NCBI GenBank assembly: GCA_947475735.1
Contig: CANJLQ010000012.1
Location: 90,339-154,338, forward strand
Origin: Caulobacteraceae bacterium
GTDB taxonomy: Bacteria; Pseudomonadota; Alphaproteobacteria; Caulobacterales; Caulobacteraceae
Length of the DNA stretch: 64,000 nt
Reading direction: 5' to 3'
This document shows, one piece after another, positions 61,079 to 64,000 of the stretch. The position numbers were made by a program, and so were the translations under genes. Position 1 is the first letter of the stretch; every line of letters starts with the position of its first letter. Under the pieces are notes generated by a model. It had not been told where the DNA came from, did not search any database, and was given only the letters and a program-made list of their open reading frames with translations.

Positions 61079-62071
61079 TCAACGCGAAAGAGGTCCAATC
61101 AGCAACCGCTTGAGACGGCTCATGATTCCGGGCGTCATCGGAGCCAGCAGGCCGCGCGCCTCGACCGGCAGATGGCCCATCGGGTCGCCGTTGGACTGAA
61201 AGACATAGTGGTCGAAGAAGTCCCGCCAGGCCGTACGCTCGTTGGGCGGGAGGTCTCGCAGCGTGAGCATGGCGTGCCACAGGGTGAACATCGGCGTGAC
61301 CATCCACTCCGGCCCGTCCCGCCACCAGAAGTTCACCAGGGCACCGACATCCTCCAGCGACCGCACGTGATGCCACCACAGGCTGGGGATGTAGATCGCG
61401 TCACCGGGCTCCAGGTCCGCGATCAGCGCATGGTCCATCGCGTCGGCGAATCGGGGGTGCGCCTCCAGGTCGGGGGCGTCGAAATCGACCAGGCTGATCG
61501 GCTGGCCGGCCAGCGTATGATCCAGCGGCCCGACGTAAAGATTGCCGATCTGGTCCGGCGGAAACAGGGTAAAGCGCCGCCGCCCCGCGACCACGCAGGC
61601 CAGGTTCTGGGCCAGATCCCAGTGCGCCGCCGTGATCGTCCGATTGCCCAGCCAAAGCGACGTCAGCCTCTCCCTCTCCGGCGCCAGCAGCGGCATCGGA
61701 TGCGCCTCGGCGAACCCCGGCAGGTGGGACGGCGCGGGGATGGCTCCGGCATAGAGGTATTCGGACCCGCCGGCTTCAAGTCGGTTCAGCAGGTCTGACA
61801 GCGACAATTGGATTCGGTCGAAGTTGAAGCCGCGCAGATCGTCCGCGTAGAAAAAGCGTCCGCCCATCTCGGGACGGCCGACAAAAGCGCTGACTGGATA
61901 AGGCGCAGAGTGGTCGCGCAGATGAGCCAGGATGTCCGGGGCTCGCACGGAGGCCCAATCGGCGACGATTCCTTTTAGAACGACCGGACGACCCCCAGGC
62001 ACGATCTCGGCCTCGAACCGCGCGCGATCGACCTCGTGAAACTGCGGCAATGGCTTGGGATCAACGAGCAT
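61079..62071 (-). CDS. JmjC/cupin-like 2-oxoglutarate-dependent oxygenase
   Basis: The 330-residue protein has the cupin_8 layout: RPVVLKGIVADW near the start, the iron-binding HWD near residue 150 in TITAAHWDLAQNLACVV, and the second histidine in IPSLWWHHVRSLE. Members hydroxylate proteins or tRNA. ATG 62071 is used. It lies just before tRNA-Ser. Confidence 0.88.
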   Translation of the reverse strand: MLVDPKPLPQFHEVDRARFEAEIVPGGRPVVLKGIVADWASVRAPDILAHLRDHSAPYPVSAFVGRPEMGGRFFYADDLRGFNFDRIQLSLSDLLNRLEAGGSEYLYAGAIPAPSHLPGFAEAHPMPLLAPERERLTSLWLGNRTITAAHWDLAQNLACVVAGRRRFTLFPPDQIGNLYVGPLDHTLAGQPISLVDFDAPDLEAHPRFADAMDHALIADLEPGDAIYIPSLWWHHVRSLEDVGALVNFWWRDGPEWMVTPMFTLWHAMLTLRDLPPNERTAWRDFFDHYVFQSNGDPMGHLPVEARGLLAPMTPGIMSRLKRLLIGPLSR

Positions 62072-62156
62072 GGGACCACGATAGCGACGTCGCGCGTCGC
62101 GGTCACCGCATCCCCGTTGCGCCGTCGCCTGTGCTCGGCTATCGACGCGACCTGCT

Positions 62157-62248
62157 GGAGACGTGGCCGAGTGGCTGAAGGCAACGGTTTGCTAAATCGT
62201 CGTACCGGGTAACCGGTACCGAGGGTTCGAATCCCTCCGTCTCCGCCA
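62157..62248 (+). tRNA. tRNA-Ser (anticodon GCT)
   Basis: The acceptor stem GGAGACG (62157-62163) pairs with CGTCTCC (62238-62244), with discriminator G and CCA at 62246-62248. The T arm is GAGGG-TTCGAAT-CCCTC. The long variable arm (GTACCGGGTAACCGGTAC) and anticodon loop TTGCTAA are diagnostic of tRNA-Ser reading AGC and AGU codons. Confidence 0.97.
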
Positions 62249-62252
62249 GACT

Positions 62253-62286
62253 CCTTGAAATCGTTCAGCTTTTTTTCGGTTCAAGG
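62253..62286 (+). terminator. Possible terminator or repeat after tRNA-Ser
   Basis: CCTTGAA (62253-62259) and TTCAAGG (62280-62286) are complementary across a 20-base spacer that contains a T-run (62270-62276). It could terminate tRNA transcription, or be an integration-related sequence next to the tRNA. Confidence 0.4.
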
Positions 62287-62492
62287 CGTTACCCACCTAA
62301 AGACCCGCCATTAGACCAGCGTTCCCAGCCGGTCTCAGGCGGTCTCTTTTTGTCGCGCCGTCACCGAATCCGCGTGTGGCTTCTGCCCTTTTCCCAGAAA
62401 ATTGGCCGGCCGAGACAAGCGGCATGGGCCATCCTGAACACGCCTTCGCCCACGATCGGGACGACGGTCCCTCGCGCAAAGGCCTTGAACCG

Positions 62493-63740
62493 TCACCCGA
62501 GCGACTGAGCGCTGTCCCGACCGCGCGCGGCCTGCAGTGTGACCCCCGCGGTCGTCAGGCTCATCTGAACCCTCTGGCCGACCTCAGCCCGCATGGTCCC
62601 TGTCCGAACGCGGGCATAGTGCTCAACGCCGGCCGAATCGCGCACCACGACGAAGGGCGAGGCGCCGAGTTCGTCATGATGACCCGCTCTGACCACCCGG
62701 CCAATGACGGGCTCGGTGCCCAGGACGCGGATTTGCCGGGCTCCCTGCATACGCCGCTCATGAAGCGTTCGGATCACGTCTTTGTCCAACTGCAGCCGGC
62801 GCAGTCGGGCTTCAAGGTCCGGGGCGAGCCGGTAGCCGGCCCCCACCGGCGAGGCGAGACCCAGCTTTTCAAGATTCCTGAGCCGCCCTCTGGAGAGCGC
62901 GTTCCAGGGGCCCTTTCCAATCCCGTCGGCGACCCGGCCCTCGGCATCCGAGGCCGCAATCAGGCGTCGATCCAGTCCGGTGAAGCGCTCGGCCTCGGTC
63001 TGACGCCAGACACGTCGCTCGGCGTCCGCGCGGGACAGATCGCCCAGCCGCTCCTGCGCCACCTCCTGGGCCCGCCCGCGGATCCCGTAGGCGATATAGT
63101 CGCGGGGAATCACCAGGTCCGACCCGTTCGCTTTCTTTCCACGAACGAGCACATGCGCATGAGGCTGAGCCGTGTCGAAATGGCAGGTCGCCACCCAGTC
63201 GTGGTCGGGCTGACCGAGATCCGCCATCACGCGGCTCATGACGTCGCGAACATAACCCCTGAGATCCGCGAGCCGGTCGCCGTGCTCCGGCGAGATGATC
63301 AGCCGGAAATGATGCCGGTCGCCGGACCAGTCGACCGTCTCTGAAAGCGGGTCGAGCGCCTCGCGGCTCCGATCGAAGAACTCCGGCGCGGTCCCCTCCT
63401 GACCCGCGCCGGAGCGCCCGAGATAGACGACATGTCGCGCGAGCGCGGCCCCCCGCTCCCCGCCCCGACCGACGTGCCGCGAGACGAGCGCCTTGACGAT
63501 CACCGACTGACGCACGTCGAGCCGAAACGCCGTCCCCGACCGTCGCGCGGCCGCCTTGAGCACGCCCGCGCGATTGCCCTGGGCGAACAGCCGCGAGGCG
63601 GCGAGCCGCTGCAAGAGCGCGACCCGGGCCCCGACGGGGTCGCTCTTCAGGCTGCGGGGCAGACGCACCGATCCGGCTCGGCCCGAACCGGCTCGCTCTT
63701 CGTCCTTGAGCTTCGCTTCGATCGCATCCCGCAGCAGCAT
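62493..63740 (-). CDS. Relaxase with DUF3363 features
   Basis: The 415-residue protein has RHHFRLIISPE and the metal site CHFDTAQPHAHVLVRG (around residue 190), the conserved features of DUF3363/VirD2-type relaxases, and a middle region with GIRGRAQEVAQERLG. Family members are often over 550 residues, so it may be C-terminally short. It is the only mobilisation gene visible in this region. It lies 244 bases from the tRNA-Ser 3' end, which suits an integrative mobilisable element. Confidence 0.85.
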   Translation of the reverse strand: MLLRDAIEAKLKDEERAGSGRAGSVRLPRSLKSDPVGARVALLQRLAASRLFAQGNRAGVLKAAARRSGTAFRLDVRQSVIVKALVSRHVGRGGERGAALARHVVYLGRSGAGQEGTAPEFFDRSREALDPLSETVDWSGDRHHFRLIISPEHGDRLADLRGYVRDVMSRVMADLGQPDHDWVATCHFDTAQPHAHVLVRGKKANGSDLVIPRDYIAYGIRGRAQEVAQERLGDLSRADAERRVWRQTEAERFTGLDRRLIAASDAEGRVADGIGKGPWNALSRGRLRNLEKLGLASPVGAGYRLAPDLEARLRRLQLDKDVIRTLHERRMQGARQIRVLGTEPVIGRVVRAGHHDELGASPFVVVRDSAGVEHYARVRTGTMRAEVGQRVQMSLTTAGVTLQAARGRDSAQSLG

Positions 63741-64000
63741 GATGTCTGTCTCCCGGATCTGGGCCCGACACGTCAGCGCAACTCACCGAAACATCCGGCT
63801 CGGCCTCTAAGTCCCTGAGACAATAGGCGAACCCAGCACGCTGAAATCCCTCTTTTATCTTGCCCTCTTAATCGGCTCTTCTCTTTTTCGTGATGCCATC
63901 GTTTGCTCCTGATTGATCTCATACGCCTAAATACGACGATCCGCGACAGTCTTTGCTCAAGGTTGATCGGTCGTGTCGATCCTTGTCCGGCGTGCGAGTC
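63741..64000. other. Upstream region of the DUF3363-type relaxase
   Basis: No gene is evident in the last 260 bases. The sequence becomes AT-richer after 63820 (TTTTATCTTGCCCTCTTAATC and similar), as expected for a promoter or transfer-origin region upstream of a relaxase gene, but I could not pick out defined sites. Confidence 0.4.

Overview
The window looks like a high-GC alphaproteobacterial chromosome, most likely a member of Caulobacterales (Brevundimonas or a close relative). I infer this from the overall protein style, the tig-clpP-clpX arrangement, the TonB-receptor-rich content and the alphaproteobacterial type of integrative element. The placement is from pattern recognition only; I ran no search.

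Region 1 (about 1-31106) is one end of an integrative conjugative element (ICE). It carries conjugation genes (virB11 end, virD4/traG, an LPD7-like protein, a MobP-type relaxase and its ribbon-helix-helix partner), housekeeping ICE genes (a truncated ardC, DUF736, a large ParB-like protein) and a tyrosine integrase at 29342-30853. About 210 bases from the integrase start lies the 3' part of a tRNA-Lys gene (31061-31106), which I read as an attachment site. The cargo is dense in predicted conflict and defence genes: a nuclease with a long helical tail, a YaaC-like plus nucleotidyltransferase-HEPN pair, a HEPN-like protein, a Cas2/SinR-like protein, an HNH protein, hipBA with four operators, an ApeA-like HEPN protein with a GNAT-like partner, and an Abi_C protein.

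The most unusual cargo is at 3208-8377, between the coupling protein and the relaxase. A tightly overlapping plus-strand operon encodes an acyl-carrier-like protein, an XRE regulator, an ImmA/IrrE-type metallopeptidase fused to a chagasin-like cysteine-protease inhibitor, a papain-like protease and a thymidylate-synthase-like protein. It converges on a MazG-like pyrophosphohydrolase and a uracil-DNA-glycosylase-like protein, both translationally coupled to the relaxase. I propose this as a candidate undescribed system that joins regulated proteolysis to deoxyuridine/thymidine nucleotide chemistry.

Region 2 (31107-62156) is ordinary chromosome. It holds a small HTH gene just outside the attachment site, an AraC regulator, two TonB-receptor/hydrolase groups, the C4-dicarboxylate transporter dctA with its dctBD two-component system, an M48 peptidase/LemA pair, clpX, clpP, tig, a metallo-beta-lactamase-fold hydrolase, small stress proteins, an EgtB-EgtD fusion for ergothioneine, an acyl-CoA dehydrogenase, an SCP2 protein, a secreted SGNH hydrolase and a JmjC-like cupin protein.

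Region 3 (62157-64000) has a complete tRNA-Ser(GCT) followed by a DUF3363-type relaxase. This suggests the edge of a second mobile element that continues past the window.
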